Shown: piece after piece, positions 29,973 to 39,375 of the stretch
Layout of the letters: each line of letters starts with the position of its first letter
Numbering within the stretch: position 1 is the stretch's first letter
Made by a program: the position numbers and the translations under genes
The notes under the pieces: generated by a model
Databases searched by the model: none
Seen by the model: only the letters and a program-made list of their open reading frames with translations
What the model was told of the DNA's origin: nothing
Source: Candidatus Thiovulum stygium
GTDB lineage: Bacteria; Campylobacterota; Campylobacteria; Campylobacterales; Thiovulaceae
DNA: 64,000 bases
NCBI GenBank assembly: GCA_021582295.1
Contig: CP091137.1
Location: 62,001 to 126,000 of the forward strand
Reading direction: 5' to 3'

Positions 29973-30455
29973 TTTACCTTGTTCGGTTAAATGCCAAAGG
30001 TTATTTTCGCGAATTTGAAAGCCTTTTGCTTCGAGAATTTTGTTAATTTCGACTGGTGAAGCATTTATAAATTTACCGAGTTCCGTAGGAATTAAATAAT
30101 AATTTGAAAGATCGATTTTAAGCAATTCGAGAGGTGATTGAAGATTTAAACTTTTAGATAAATTATCAGCGAAATATAAGTTTTTAACACTTTTAGAATC
30201 CAGTAATTCAACTAGTTTGAATATTTTTTCAATTTTTTGGGTGTAAGAATCGAGATCTAAAGTGTGATTTTCAGTTTGAACTGTTTCATTTTGATGAGGT
30301 GTTTCTGGAGTTTGTGAAATTTTTTCAATAATAATATCTTCAATCCAGTTACGAAAATTTTTAGCTCGTTCAGATTTAATAAAAAAGCCTAATCGAATAA
30401 CTCCTCGTTTTGTCCAAAAGAGTTTTTTCTGCATTCCTCCGTTTGTTTGAGTCAT
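29904..30455 (-). CDS. Phage antirepressor-like protein
   Basis: 183 residues. The N-terminal part (LFWTKRGVIRLGFFIKSERAKNFRNWIED) resembles the second half of BRO/antirepressor-type domains. The C-terminal 65 residues (ELGKFINASPVEINKILEAKGFQI...LWHLTEQGKEFG) are homologous to the protein at 22584-23150 and look like a phage-type HTH. The frame is also open upstream of the ATG for some 25 codons, so the true start may be earlier or the N-terminus eroded. An HTH gene lies 121 bp upstream on the same strand. Confidence 0.6.
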   Translation of the reverse strand: MTQTNGGMQKKLFWTKRGVIRLGFFIKSERAKNFRNWIEDIIIEKISQTPETPHQNETVQTENHTLDLDSYTQKIEKIFKLVELLDSKSVKNLYFADNLSKSLNLQSPLELLKIDLSNYYLIPTELGKFINASPVEINKILEAKGFQIRENNLWHLTEQGKEFGIEIQNGSFLQIKWRIEAII

Positions 30456-30576
30456 ACGAAATACATAATGTATATTTTCTAAAAGTTCTACACTGTTTCT
30501 TTGTTTTGTGTTTAAGAAATTATACCATTAAAATAAAGGATTTGTTCTATAGTTTTATATTAAGTTAAAGGTATCC

Positions 30577-30861
30577 TCATAATGCAACCCCCTTTACAGT
30601 AGAATATTTATTAATCGCAGAGAAAACATTTCTCATCTCTTCTAATTGCTTATTTAATGATATATTAGTTATGATTAATTCAATTGTTTTAATAGTTGAT
30701 GGAGGCATTTTATTTGTTGCACTCCATCTATTAATTGTAGGTAAGGAAACCTCCATCATGTCCGCTAACTCTTTTTGAGTAATTCCTAATTCCCGACAAG
30801 TTTTTTTAACTAAATTTTCTTCAGGTTGAGATTGATTTTCTGTTTTTGATTCTTTTTCCAT
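30577..30861 (-). CDS. XRE-type helix-turn-helix protein
   Basis: 94 residues with a HTH at about 20-60 (ELGITQKELADMMEVSLPTINRWS). Length and the W in the recognition-helix region fit Cro/CI-like regulators in transposon or phage modules. With the following antirepressor gene it may form a repressor/antirepressor pair inside the 120-bp direct repeats. Confidence 0.75.
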   Translation of the reverse strand: MEKESKTENQSQPEENLVKKTCRELGITQKELADMMEVSLPTINRWSATNKMPPSTIKTIELIITNISLNKQLEEMRNVFSAINKYSTVKGVAL

Positions 30862-30919
30862 TTTCGAATTTTTCCTCTTTTTAATTTAATGAAATTTTAC
30901 AAAGTCTTGAAAAGTTGCA

Positions 30920-31039
30920 ACCTCATCGTATTGTTATGGATAATCGGGTCAAGCCCGAATATGACGAGATTTAAATTATGGCTTCAATTCTCCATTTAAT
31001 TTGAAGAAAAGAGTCGTTTTGAATTTCAATTCCAAACTC
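30920..31039. repeat. Direct repeat 2, right copy (120 bp)
   Basis: Second copy of 29853-29972, again starting exactly at an octamer (30920-30927). Its REP-like core lies at 30943-30966. Confidence 0.95.
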
Positions 31040-31085
31040 CATTTTGTTTCGAGAATTTTATTTGTTTCGGCAGGTGAAGAATTAA
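30971..31085 (-). pseudogene. 3' fragment of an antirepressor gene
   Basis: The part of the right repeat corresponding to the last 23 codons of the antirepressor is followed by a diverged block (TTTCGAGAATTTTATTTGTTTCGG, 31047-31070). This aligns with the next part of that gene after a gap of about 50 bp. There is no complete reading frame. It is a relic of a second antirepressor copy. Confidence 0.6.
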
Positions 31086-31123
31086 ACAATAAACATATTA
31101 TTGCCAAAGCTCTAAATTAAGAT

Positions 31124-31864
31124 TTATTGCAACAAAAAAGAGAATAATCCAAAAATTGCAAAAACACCTATAATTGAAAATCCAACTGAAATATCAAGAT
31201 AAATAGATATAAAAACTGCTAATATTCCTATTGGAATTGATATAAATAGAACTGTAAAAACTTTACTATTTTTAAAAATATTTATTGCTAAAATTGGCGG
31301 AGCTATTAATATTGCAAATACGACAAAAACTCCAACCATTTTTACAGATAATGAGACGATAGCTCCAAATAAGATAAAAAATATAATTTCGCTAATTCGT
31401 TCGTTGGTTATTTTGTTTTTGATAAATAGCCAAAATATAGTAATCGAACCGTAAATTAAGCCATTTTTTAATAGTTCGCCTGATGAAATATATAAAATAT
31501 CTCCTGCTAAAAGTTTCATTAGAGATTCGTTTCCGTGAGCTGTAAAATGCAAAATATAACCTACTAATGATATTCCAATTGCATATAATAAAGCTATAAA
31601 TACTTCTCTGTTCTCTTTTTTTGATATTAAATATATAAGAATTCCGCCAATAGTCGCAAAAATTAAACTATAAGTTATTGAATTTCTATCATCTTTTAGC
31701 AAAATCGAAAGAGCAACTCCAACACTTGCCATTTGTCCAATTGCCAGATCAGTAAAAATTATGCCTCGTTTCACCACTTCGATTCCAAAAATAGAATGTG
31801 ATGAAACAAGAATAATTAACATGATCGATGTCGTTAAAAAAATATCTATATCTAAATCGATCAT
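31124..31864 (-). CDS. Metal ABC transporter permease (ZnuB/MntB family)
   Basis: 246 hydrophobic residues with seven to eight membrane segments and the ABC-3 pattern (FTDLAIGQMASVGVALSILL; VGVFVVFAILIAPP). It imports Zn2+ or Mn2+ across the inner membrane. It lies 13 bp after the binding-protein gene and is the last gene of the cluster. The ATP-binding subunit gene is not in the cluster, so it must be elsewhere or shared. Confidence 0.85.
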   Translation of the reverse strand: MIDLDIDIFLTTSIMLIILVSSHSIFGIEVVKRGIIFTDLAIGQMASVGVALSILLKDDRNSITYSLIFATIGGILIYLISKKENREVFIALLYAIGISLVGYILHFTAHGNESLMKLLAGDILYISSGELLKNGLIYGSITIFWLFIKNKITNERISEIIFFILFGAIVSLSVKMVGVFVVFAILIAPPILAINIFKNSKVFTVLFISIPIGILAVFISIYLDISVGFSIIGVFAIFGLFSFLLQ

Positions 31865-31877
31865 GCTATTTTAGATA

Positions 31878-32756
31878 TTAGTTTTTAAAAGCATTAGCAA
31901 TTTTTTCATAAAGTTTAAAAATATCTTCAGAAAAATTTGGATCTATTTTTACATCGTGTGGAACAACTTTATATGGTACAGCTATTTTTTTAGATAAATA
32001 TTCAGCACTATTTATATTATGATAATAATCTGTTAAAATAAGATTAATTCCTAAATTTTTAGCTCGATTTTCAAGATTTGAAATATCACTCATTGACGGT
32101 GGAATTCCTGCAATTGGTTCAATCGTTTCAACTAATTCGATATTAAAATATCTTAAAAAATAGTCATAAACTCGATGATACGAAATAACTTTCCAACCTT
32201 TAAATGGTTTCAAGTCAATTTTAAGTTTTTCAATAAAATTAGACCATTTTTTAGAGAAAATTTCAAAATTTTTAAGATATTTTTTTTGATTATTTTGATC
32301 TAATTCAATAAGTTTATTCAAAATAGCTTTAGAAATTAGTTCGATATTTTCAGGTGAAAGATGAAAATGTGGATTGCCATGAGCATGAACATCACCATCT
32401 CGTCTTGAGATTCCATTTTCTGGAACATCGATTAAAGTTACTTTTTTTGCTAAATTTAAATATCCTGAACTTCCAATAATTATTTTGCTATTTCCAGCTC
32501 TTTTCTGAAGAGGCAATAACCAACCATCTTCTAATTCAGCACCATTTTTTATTAACAGATCGCTATCTCGAAGTTTTGCAATAAATGACGGTTTAGGAGT
32601 TATAAAATGTGGATCACTATCCGAAGATGCCAAAGTTGAAATTTCTACCTCATCGCCACCAATTTCATGAACAATTGAAGAAATATAGCCATATGTAGCA
32701 ACAATTTGTAATTTTGCAAACATAAACATCGGAATCAAAAATATTAGATATTTCAT
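31878..32756 (-). CDS. Metal ABC transporter substrate-binding protein (ZnuA-like)
   Basis: 292 residues with a short Sec signal (FLIPMFMFAKLQIVATYG). Candidate metal ligands: His in SDPHFITPK (about residue 51), the His-rich loop VHAHGNPHFHLSPEN, His in SYHRVYDYF and Asp/His in LTDYYHN. The His-rich loop before NPHFHL is typical of zinc-type binding proteins. Starts 3 bp after the outer-membrane gene stop; same operon as the permease. Confidence 0.85.
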   Translation of the reverse strand: MKYLIFLIPMFMFAKLQIVATYGYISSIVHEIGGDEVEISTLASSDSDPHFITPKPSFIAKLRDSDLLIKNGAELEDGWLLPLQKRAGNSKIIIGSSGYLNLAKKVTLIDVPENGISRRDGDVHAHGNPHFHLSPENIELISKAILNKLIELDQNNQKKYLKNFEIFSKKWSNFIEKLKIDLKPFKGWKVISYHRVYDYFLRYFNIELVETIEPIAGIPPSMSDISNLENRAKNLGINLILTDYYHNINSAEYLSKKIAVPYKVVPHDVKIDPNFSEDIFKLYEKIANAFKN

Positions 32757-32759
32757 ATT

Positions 32760-34013
32760 TTAAAACTCGTGAGCCGGATGAGCCCCAATTGCAAAATTAT
32801 AAGAAAAAATAACTTCACTAAAATTTTCTGGTTGCGATGTTGAAGCTAAATTTTTTGATCTATTTGAGTTATATTGAACTTTAAATGACGAAAATTCAGA
32901 TGTCGAATATTGAGCAACCGCTGACAAAATATTCTGATTTTCTCGAACTGTTTTTTCAACTCCTCCAATTTTTTTACTGTTTTCATCTAAAATTGAGTAT
33001 CTAATTCCGAAGCCAAAATTAGAATTCATCTTATAAAAAAGTTGTGAATAAAAACCACCTTGATTGAATTCAGCACTTTTGGTTGTGAAATTTCCGTCTG
33101 AAGCTTGAGTTTTATTTAATGCCAATAATAGATTTCCATCTTGAGATCTTTTAATTAATTCGTTTTGCCAAATAATTTGCGAATAACTCGAAAGATCATA
33201 TTTCATCGTTAAATCAAAACCGATTATTTTTGCTATTCCATCAAATGCATGGGGCTTTTCATCTTCCAAATGGTTCAATCTCGAAATACCTTCTGAATAA
33301 GAGATTCCACCAAGTAAAATTGCTTCTCCGAATTCAATTGATGTTTTAGCAGAAATCATAAAAGCTGGTTTATCCTTTTTTTCAGCTAAAATATTAGCAC
33401 CATAAACTAATTCATCTTTAACAAATGTTTGCTCATTTGCACCTTCGAGAATTTCAAAAGATAAAAGTGAATAAAAAGCTGTTGGCAAAACATATGAGAG
33501 CGACACACCTTTTTCTAATAAATTATGATCTCCAAATATTGTCGAATAAATTATTGGAGCATCTGCAAATTGCCATTCGTGTGAATGTTGCGAATTTAAG
33601 CGACCAAAACTGCTATAAAATTTACCTAATTTAAGTTGTAAGCCTGTTGGAAATCTCAATGATTGAACATAGACCTCTTCGATTTCAAAACTATTTTCAG
33701 AAAGATGAAAAATAGAGTTTAAACTCCAATATGGATCAACATCTGACGAAATGCCAAATTCTGCATAATTTAAGTTAAAACCGCGATGTCTGATTGCATG
33801 TTCATGATTGTGTTTAGTATCATCTTCAGCTGAATGAGCATGTTCAATTCCATCTAAATATAGACTTGAGAATTTAGTGTCATTAATAGACCTAATTGTA
33901 TAACCAGCATCAAAAATAAATGATGTTTCAATAAGCGATTTTTCGCTATGTTCATGTTTTTCTGCAAACATTGGAGATATTACCAAAATTGCAACTAATG
34001 AATATTTTTTCAA
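32760..34013 (-). CDS. His-rich outer-membrane beta-barrel protein
   Basis: 417 residues with a Sec signal (VAILVISPMFA) directly followed by HEHSE, then long runs of alternating strands and a C-terminus ending with an aromatic residue (AHPAHEF). Several His clusters (EHAHSAEDDTKHNHEHAIRH) and co-transcription with znuA/znuB-like genes suggest a zinc-related outer-membrane channel or porin. No TonB box or plug domain is evident. Confidence 0.65.
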   Translation of the reverse strand: MKKYSLVAILVISPMFAEKHEHSEKSLIETSFIFDAGYTIRSINDTKFSSLYLDGIEHAHSAEDDTKHNHEHAIRHRGFNLNYAEFGISSDVDPYWSLNSIFHLSENSFEIEEVYVQSLRFPTGLQLKLGKFYSSFGRLNSQHSHEWQFADAPIIYSTIFGDHNLLEKGVSLSYVLPTAFYSLLSFEILEGANEQTFVKDELVYGANILAEKKDKPAFMISAKTSIEFGEAILLGGISYSEGISRLNHLEDEKPHAFDGIAKIIGFDLTMKYDLSSYSQIIWQNELIKRSQDGNLLLALNKTQASDGNFTTKSAEFNQGGFYSQLFYKMNSNFGFGIRYSILDENSKKIGGVEKTVRENQNILSAVAQYSTSEFSSFKVQYNSNRSKNLASTSQPENFSEVIFSYNFAIGAHPAHEF

Positions 34014-34114
34014 AATATATAACCTTTTTTCTATAAATATATATTAAATTATCGTTAAAACAGTTAAATTCGAATTTAACTGACTAAATTTTTGTGTTTA
34101 AACAAAATATGAAT

Positions 34115-34429
34115 TTAAAAAGTTATATTTTTTGGTGGAGCAGTTGCAAAATATCCTAGTTGTTGAAATTGTGAAGATATAAAATATCTAAATTTAATAA
34201 TTTGATATTCAAAATTATTTATAAAATTTAAGATAAAAAGTTTTGGTAAATCTGGCTGTGAATGTTTTGAATAAAAAATAATATAACACTCTTTATTAAT
34301 TTCATTATCTTGATCAAATAAATTATTATTTTCGTGATGATCATGAATTAAAGAGTGATAAGAAACTTCTAAATTAGCTAAACTAAAAAATAAAATTAGA
34401 AGTAATGATATATTTTTTTTATTAAACAT
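34115..34429 (-). CDS. Small secreted or anchored protein with His motif
   Basis: 104 residues, with a hydrophobic N-terminal helix (ISLLLILFFSLANLEVSYHS) and then SLIHDHHENN, followed by a short mixed region ending AYFATAPPKNITF-like. No family recognised. As the first gene of the metal-uptake cluster (101 bp upstream of the outer-membrane gene), it may be periplasmic and metal binding. Confidence 0.55.
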   Translation of the reverse strand: MFNKKNISLLLILFFSLANLEVSYHSLIHDHHENNNLFDQDNEINKECYIIFYSKHSQPDLPKLFILNFINNFEYQIIKFRYFISSQFQQLGYFATAPPKNITF

Positions 34430-34458
34430 CTTGCCTATATATAAATTAGATTTTGGAA

Positions 34459-34581
34459 CTACTTAATTGTTCCGAAATTTGAAGAGAGATTATTAAAATA
34501 GCGGGTTAATTCTAATTCATCAAAAGGGATTCTTAAGCCTCCTGCACCTGCAAATAGATCTATAAATTTTAATTTTTTCAA
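34459..34581 (-). pseudogene. N-terminal fragment of a cytosine-5 DNA methyltransferase
   Basis: A 40-codon frame from a TTG at 34581 reads KKLKFIDLFAGAGGLRIPFDEL, then an unrelated tail (TRYFNNLSSNFGTIK). FIDLFAGAGG is motif I (AdoMet binding) of C5-methyltransferases, always near the N-terminus. Motifs IV (PCQ) and later are absent. It lies directly beside the left copy of direct repeat 3, at the edge of the restriction-modification module. It looks like a relic of another methyltransferase at the same site. Confidence 0.6.
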
Positions 34582-34593
34582 AAATTGAGTCTA

Positions 34594-34648
34594 TTTTTCT
34601 TGAGCTGATGAGGTCATTTTTAATTTTCGTAATGTTTTAAAGATAATT
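34594..34648. repeat. Direct repeat 3, left copy (55 bp)
   Basis: Identical to 38230-38284. It contains an octamer (34607-34614) and the sequence that encodes the C-terminus of the WYL protein in the right copy. Here it supplies the stop codon of the methyltransferase gene in another frame. Confidence 0.95.
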
Positions 34649-35436
34649 GATAGTATCAAATAGATTTTGTTCAATTGGTTTAGATAATCTATCATTAATA
34701 ACTTTGATATATTTATTTTCTTTTTCTATTCCAATAAAATTTCTATTAAGATTTTTAGCAATTTTGCAAGTTGTTCCGCTACCGCAAAAAGGGTCTAAAA
34801 CTAAATCATTTTTATTAGAAAAACCAGAAATTATCCATTCAAGCATTTTTTCAGGTTTTTGAGTTGGGTGAATAGCTTTTCCATTTTCATCATGAATTCG
34901 TTCTTTTCCTTGAACAACAGGAAAAGTCCAAACATCTCTCATCTGTTTTGTCAAACCATCTTTACTTTTTTCAGGATTAAGTTCTTTTAGAATTTCATAA
35001 TTAAAAATCCAACCTTTACCTTTTACAGCCCAAACTATAAATTCAGTTGAATGAGTTAAAACTCGTCGAGTAACATTTGGCATTGGATTAGTTTTTTGCC
35101 AAGTTATTATATTTTTTATAACTAAACCATTAATCTTCAAACTAAGCATAACTTCAGCAATATTATGTTGAGAACAGGCTATAAAGATAGAACCATTTTG
35201 TTTTAAAGTTTTTTTGATAAATCAATCCATTTATTATTAAAATCTAAAAATTCATCTTCACTCATAATATCCCACTCTTCATTAACTTTTGACCAATTGC
35301 CTCCAGTTTTACTGCCAACGGTTTTTAAATCATTGCCAGATAAATTATAAGGAGGATCGGCGAAAATAAGTTGAACAGATTCAGATTCAATTGTTTTGAG
35401 AATTTCTAAAGAGTCGCCGTGAAAAATTTTATGCAT
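34637..35436 (-). CDS. Beta-class DNA methyltransferase, frame interrupted once
   Basis: Site-specific N6-adenine or N4-cytosine methyltransferase. The first frame (35203-35436) gives FHGDSLEIL and the catalytic DPPYNLS. It breaks after WIDLSKK. The -1 frame then reads LKQNGSIFIACSQHNIAEVM and goes on to HPTQKP, LDPFCGSGTT (AdoMet motif) and FIGIEKENKYI. One extra A in the A7 run (plus-strand T7 35209-35215) restores 266 aa. Motif order IV before I defines the beta class. It overlaps the 3' end of the endonuclease gene by 8 bp. Confidence 0.88.
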
Positions 35437-37188
35437 GAAAACTCTTTATAAATGTATTTAAAATAGTTGGAATTATTTTTATCCAATCGTCAGAATTATT
35501 AATATTCTGAATATTAATAATATTATCTAAAAGTTGTTTGAAGTCTTGATTAGTAAATTTACGATTATTCTGCTTTAAATATTTGATAAATTCTAATATT
35601 TCAATAACTTGAGAAATAGTCAAAGGAATAATTTTTTGTTTTTTGCCTTCATACTCGTATTTAACAGAAATCCAAAATGTATTAACTGTATCTCGATGTA
35701 AATTCGGAGCTATAAAAATACAATAATTATCTTTAAAATTAGATTTTATTTCAAAATCTCTAAAATGTCTCATAACTGGTTGCCCCTCATTATGCCATTG
35801 ATCACGACCTGTGAGCATTGTTACTTCACAAATAGAGTTGAAATTTTGATAATAGCATTCTATATCTGGTTTATTTGCTGGAGCTGTAAATATAAACTCA
35901 TTATCATCACCTACAAGAGAATTTGATTTAATTGCAATAGCATCATTTATAATATTTAGAGCTAAAGTAATGAACTTTTCAAGTGCAATACTTGGTTTTA
36001 AATCAAGTTTCTTAATTTTTTTAAATTTTGAATTACCTCATCTATCTTATAAATATCTTGATATTTTTGTTTTAATAGTTGATCTTGCAACTCTTTTCGA
36101 TAAGCTTTAAGCGAATCAATATCGTTTATTAATATTTTATGAGATATATATAATTCCGATTCTAATTTTCGAATTTCAGAATTGATATGTTTGAAAATTT
36201 TTTGCTGTTCAGATTCTATTTGCCAAGGTAAAACAGGTAAGTTTATATCAGATATAAAATTTATATATTCATCTTCTGAAAAATTATTCGCTTCTCCATT
36301 ATCAGTTTCCAAAAGTTTGTTAATTTCTACAATTCTTCTAGGTTCTAAATCTATATAAAAACCACCTCCACGAATATATATATATCTAGTTAGTCTAAAA
36401 TATCTAATAGTATTATCTGCATAATCTTTCAGATTTTCATCAGTTGCATTTACATACTCTTTTAAATATGTTTTTTGTGTATTTTCTATAAAAGCTAATT
36501 GTAATTTATAATCTTTGATTGACTCATATTTCTGTCTAAAATCTATAATACTCAATGCTGTTGTATAGATTTTTTTAAAATTAATTAACGATTGACCAAA
36601 AATTTCAAATTCTAGTTTCGAAATACCTTTTACTTTTAAATTTTGTTTTTCACAGAGTTTATTAACCTCATTGATGAGATGCAAAATAGCAATAAATGGC
36701 TTTATATTATAAAAATTTTTATCTTTAAATTCTATATCAACAGGATTAGGATATTGCCATTTTAAAAAACTTTTGAAAAATAGTTCTCCTAAATCATAAT
36801 TATTACTCAAAAGATATTTACCAAGAGAAGATATAAATACCCTATTGTTTTTAAGAAAGACAATGCCCATTTTTTGAAGCGGTTTAAATGATGTTCGACC
36901 TCTCATAGCAGGATCTTCATAGTTTTTAGAATCGAATATCGCTCGAGCCTCTTCAAAAGTTAATTCGTGACTTATATTACTTAGAATTTCTTTATGCTCT
37001 TCAGACAAAGAGCTTTCAAATTGTGAATTTTCATATCCATAAAATCTAAGCTTAATTAGATTTATTTGAAAATTAATTTGGTTCGTTTTATCCCAAATTT
37101 GACCATCAAAATCTTTTAAAGCAATTAAAAAATTTCGAAGTCGTTCAGGATTTCTAAGAGTTGTTGAAATTGACCAAATTTTTTTCAT
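35429..37188 (-). CDS. AlwI-family type II restriction endonuclease, interrupted once
   Basis: The N-terminal frame (35998-37188) begins KKIWSISTTLRNPERLRNFL, the hallmark start of AlwI-like enzymes. It stops after LKKLRNLI. The -1 frame continues LDLKPSIALEKFITLALNII and later PDIECYYQNFNSICEVTMLT, a plausible PD-(D/E)XK-like site (here D..E.T), and ends at 35429. One extra A in the A7 run (plus T7 36016-36022) gives 586 aa. Gene order methyltransferase-endonuclease-methyltransferase with ATGA overlaps implies one operon. AlwI-type enzymes cut beside asymmetric sites, which fits two methyltransferases. Confidence 0.85.
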
Positions 37189-38201
37189 TGTTCTACCTCC
37201 ACAAAAAATATTCTCTCTTTATTATTTTCTCGTTTTATTTTACCTGTATTAAACTCTTTGAAATCTGTTTCAAATATATTAACTTTTCCACGACTGTTTA
37301 AAATTCTAAATATATTTTCATCACTTATTCTAGCATTACTTCTATCATTACCTTGATTCGCCATATTATTATATGAGAGTAAAATATATCTAGCTTTAGC
37401 ATTTTTGATTAAATCTTCAAAAACTTTAGTCGCAGAAGTTTTATTATAATTGCTTTTAATATTAGCTCTATCGAACTTTTTAGCATCTCCAAATAATTTT
37501 GGTTTTTGCCACAAAGCTAAATTTTCCAAAAGATGATAAGCATCTGAATATTGACGAGAATTATAAGGTGGATCTAAATATAATATATCACAATCTATAT
37601 TTTTTATTAAATCATTTGCATTCATATTAAAAATTTCATTATTTATATTATTTTTTTGAGAAAAACTTAACATATCTAAAAATAGTTTTTCAGCTTTTAT
37701 CTCTTTTTTAATATATGCATCATAATGTCCAACAGTATTTGCGATTTTGTCTATTGCATAAATTAAGGAGGTAATTAGAATCGATTTTTCTTTAAAATTT
37801 ATATATTGATTAATAAATAAAGATTCAATTTTCTCACGAATCGCACCTATTTTTAAAGCGATTTGTCTTGAAAAATATCTATCTCCAAAATGTTCAGCAA
37901 AATAGTTGCTTTCTTCAATTATATTAATATTATTAAGATCATTTAAAATAATGTCTATTTTAATAATATCAAAAGAATCATTACTTAAAAAAGCATAATG
38001 AGAAATATAATTGTGGTATAACAAATCATTAATAATTATTTTATTATCGGAATGATTAAAATAATTTGCTACTGCTCCAGTTCCAGCAAAAATATCACAA
38101 AAGCTATTAAATTCTTTAATATTACTATTTATAATTTTATATATAAAATCTAATAATCTTTGCTTATTTCCTAAATATCGTCTTTGATTAATTTTAACCA
38201 T
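37185..38201 (-). CDS. D12-class adenine-N6 DNA methyltransferase
   Basis: 338 residues with RRYLGNKQRLLDFI at the N-terminus, AdoMet motif DIFAGTGAVANYF near residue 38 and the catalytic LDPPYNSRQYSDAYH near residue 205, the alpha-class (Dam/M.FokI-like) order. It probably protects one strand of the asymmetric site of the adjacent AlwI-like enzyme. Its stop overlaps the endonuclease start (ATGA). First gene of the restriction-modification operon. Confidence 0.9.
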   Translation of the reverse strand: MVKINQRRYLGNKQRLLDFIYKIINSNIKEFNSFCDIFAGTGAVANYFNHSDNKIIINDLLYHNYISHYAFLSNDSFDIIKIDIILNDLNNINIIEESNYFAEHFGDRYFSRQIALKIGAIREKIESLFINQYINFKEKSILITSLIYAIDKIANTVGHYDAYIKKEIKAEKLFLDMLSFSQKNNINNEIFNMNANDLIKNIDCDILYLDPPYNSRQYSDAYHLLENLALWQKPKLFGDAKKFDRANIKSNYNKTSATKVFEDLIKNAKARYILLSYNNMANQGNDRSNARISDENIFRILNSRGKVNIFETDFKEFNTGKIKRENNKERIFFVEVEQ

Positions 38202-38229
38202 TGATTTTTATTTTTTCAATTTTTATTCT

Positions 38230-38284
38230 TTTTTCTTGAGCTGATGAGGTCATTTTTAATTTTCGTAATGTTTTAAAGATAATT
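38230..38284. repeat. Direct repeat 3, right copy (55 bp)
   Basis: Identical to 34594-34648. It contains an octamer (38243-38250) and the last nine codons of the WYL gene (from Glu-Leu to the stop). This is the likely original copy, because it encodes a natural protein end. Confidence 0.95.
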
Positions 38285-39350
38285 CAAGATCATTTTTCAG
38301 TGCTTTTTGAAGTTCATCATCTGGAGATTCAATTATTTTTAAATCTGGTAACCATTTTTTAATAAATGGCAAAACTTCTAAAGTTTGAGTATATTCCACA
38401 GTAAAAATTATAGTTCCATCGCTATTTTCTCTTTTAAACTTTTGTGAAGATAAAAATAATTTTCGTCCCTCATTAAAATATATTGATACTCTTTTAGAAG
38501 CTTCTATAACTGCAGTTCTTGATTCTTCTCCATAAAGAGTCATTGAATTTTGAATCTTATTTATTACAAAATCTTTAAACTCTTTTATGCTATCTCTTTG
38601 AAAAGTTTTCTTAGAAACTTCTAAATTTAAAATAAAATTTATTCTAAAAAATCTCATTTTTATTTTATCAACCACTCCAAGCATATACCAATTATTATCA
38701 GTAAATAGTATTTTTAAAGGCTTGAATTCATTTATATTTTCATGTTTTGCATAATTATAGGAAAATGAAATATAAAATCTGCTTCTAATAGCTTCAGCTA
38801 TATCTATATGTATTTGTTTTTTTGAAGTATCAATTTTTTCAAATTCAGAATTCAAAAACATATAAACATCTTCATCTCGATTTGCAATTTCTTGAATAGT
38901 TTCAATAACTTCTACATCTAAGTTCTTTGCAAGTTCTGAAATTACAATTATTTGCTCATTTATTTTTTTAAATTTATTCAATGCATATGGTATAGAATTC
39001 ATTTTATAACTTTTAGAACTTTTATCATATTCAAAAACCTGATAATCATCAATATTGAATACATTCATGATTTGATCCATATCTCGTTTTATACTTCGTT
39101 TTTTACTTTCAATATCAATATTTTTATTCATTGCGAGTAATTCTACAACCTCATCAAGATTTTGTTCATCTAAACTGATATTTTTATCTTCGATAAGTGC
39201 TTTAAGCAACAGAAGAGGTTTTTCACAACCTGTTAATTTTTTTCTTGATCTTTTGCCAATAATTTTTCCTTTTAATTTAAATTTATAAGTTTGTCTTAAA
39301 ATCTTAACATGATTTGTAAATATTTTTAATATTGGAATGGATTTAACCAT
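38256..39350 (-). CDS. WYL-domain transcriptional regulator
   Basis: 364 residues. The N-terminal part has a winged-HTH pattern (SKKRSIKRDMDQIMNVFNID). The WYL domain is at about residues 190-260 (SFSYNYAKHENINEFKPLKILFTDNNWYMLGVVD), with the signature W-Y-M instead of W-Y-L. A C-terminal extension follows. WYL proteins bind ligands or nucleic acids and often control defence islands, which fits its place next to the restriction genes. The true start may be internal, since the first 30 residues are very basic. Confidence 0.85.
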   Translation of the reverse strand: MVKSIPILKIFTNHVKILRQTYKFKLKGKIIGKRSRKKLTGCEKPLLLLKALIEDKNISLDEQNLDEVVELLAMNKNIDIESKKRSIKRDMDQIMNVFNIDDYQVFEYDKSSKSYKMNSIPYALNKFKKINEQIIVISELAKNLDVEVIETIQEIANRDEDVYMFLNSEFEKIDTSKKQIHIDIAEAIRSRFYISFSYNYAKHENINEFKPLKILFTDNNWYMLGVVDKIKMRFFRINFILNLEVSKKTFQRDSIKEFKDFVINKIQNSMTLYGEESRTAVIEASKRVSIYFNEGRKLFLSSQKFKRENSDGTIIFTVEYTQTLEVLPFIKKWLPDLKIIESPDDELQKALKNDLELSLKHYEN

Positions 39351-39375
39351 TCCATAAAACTATAATTAAATTTAT

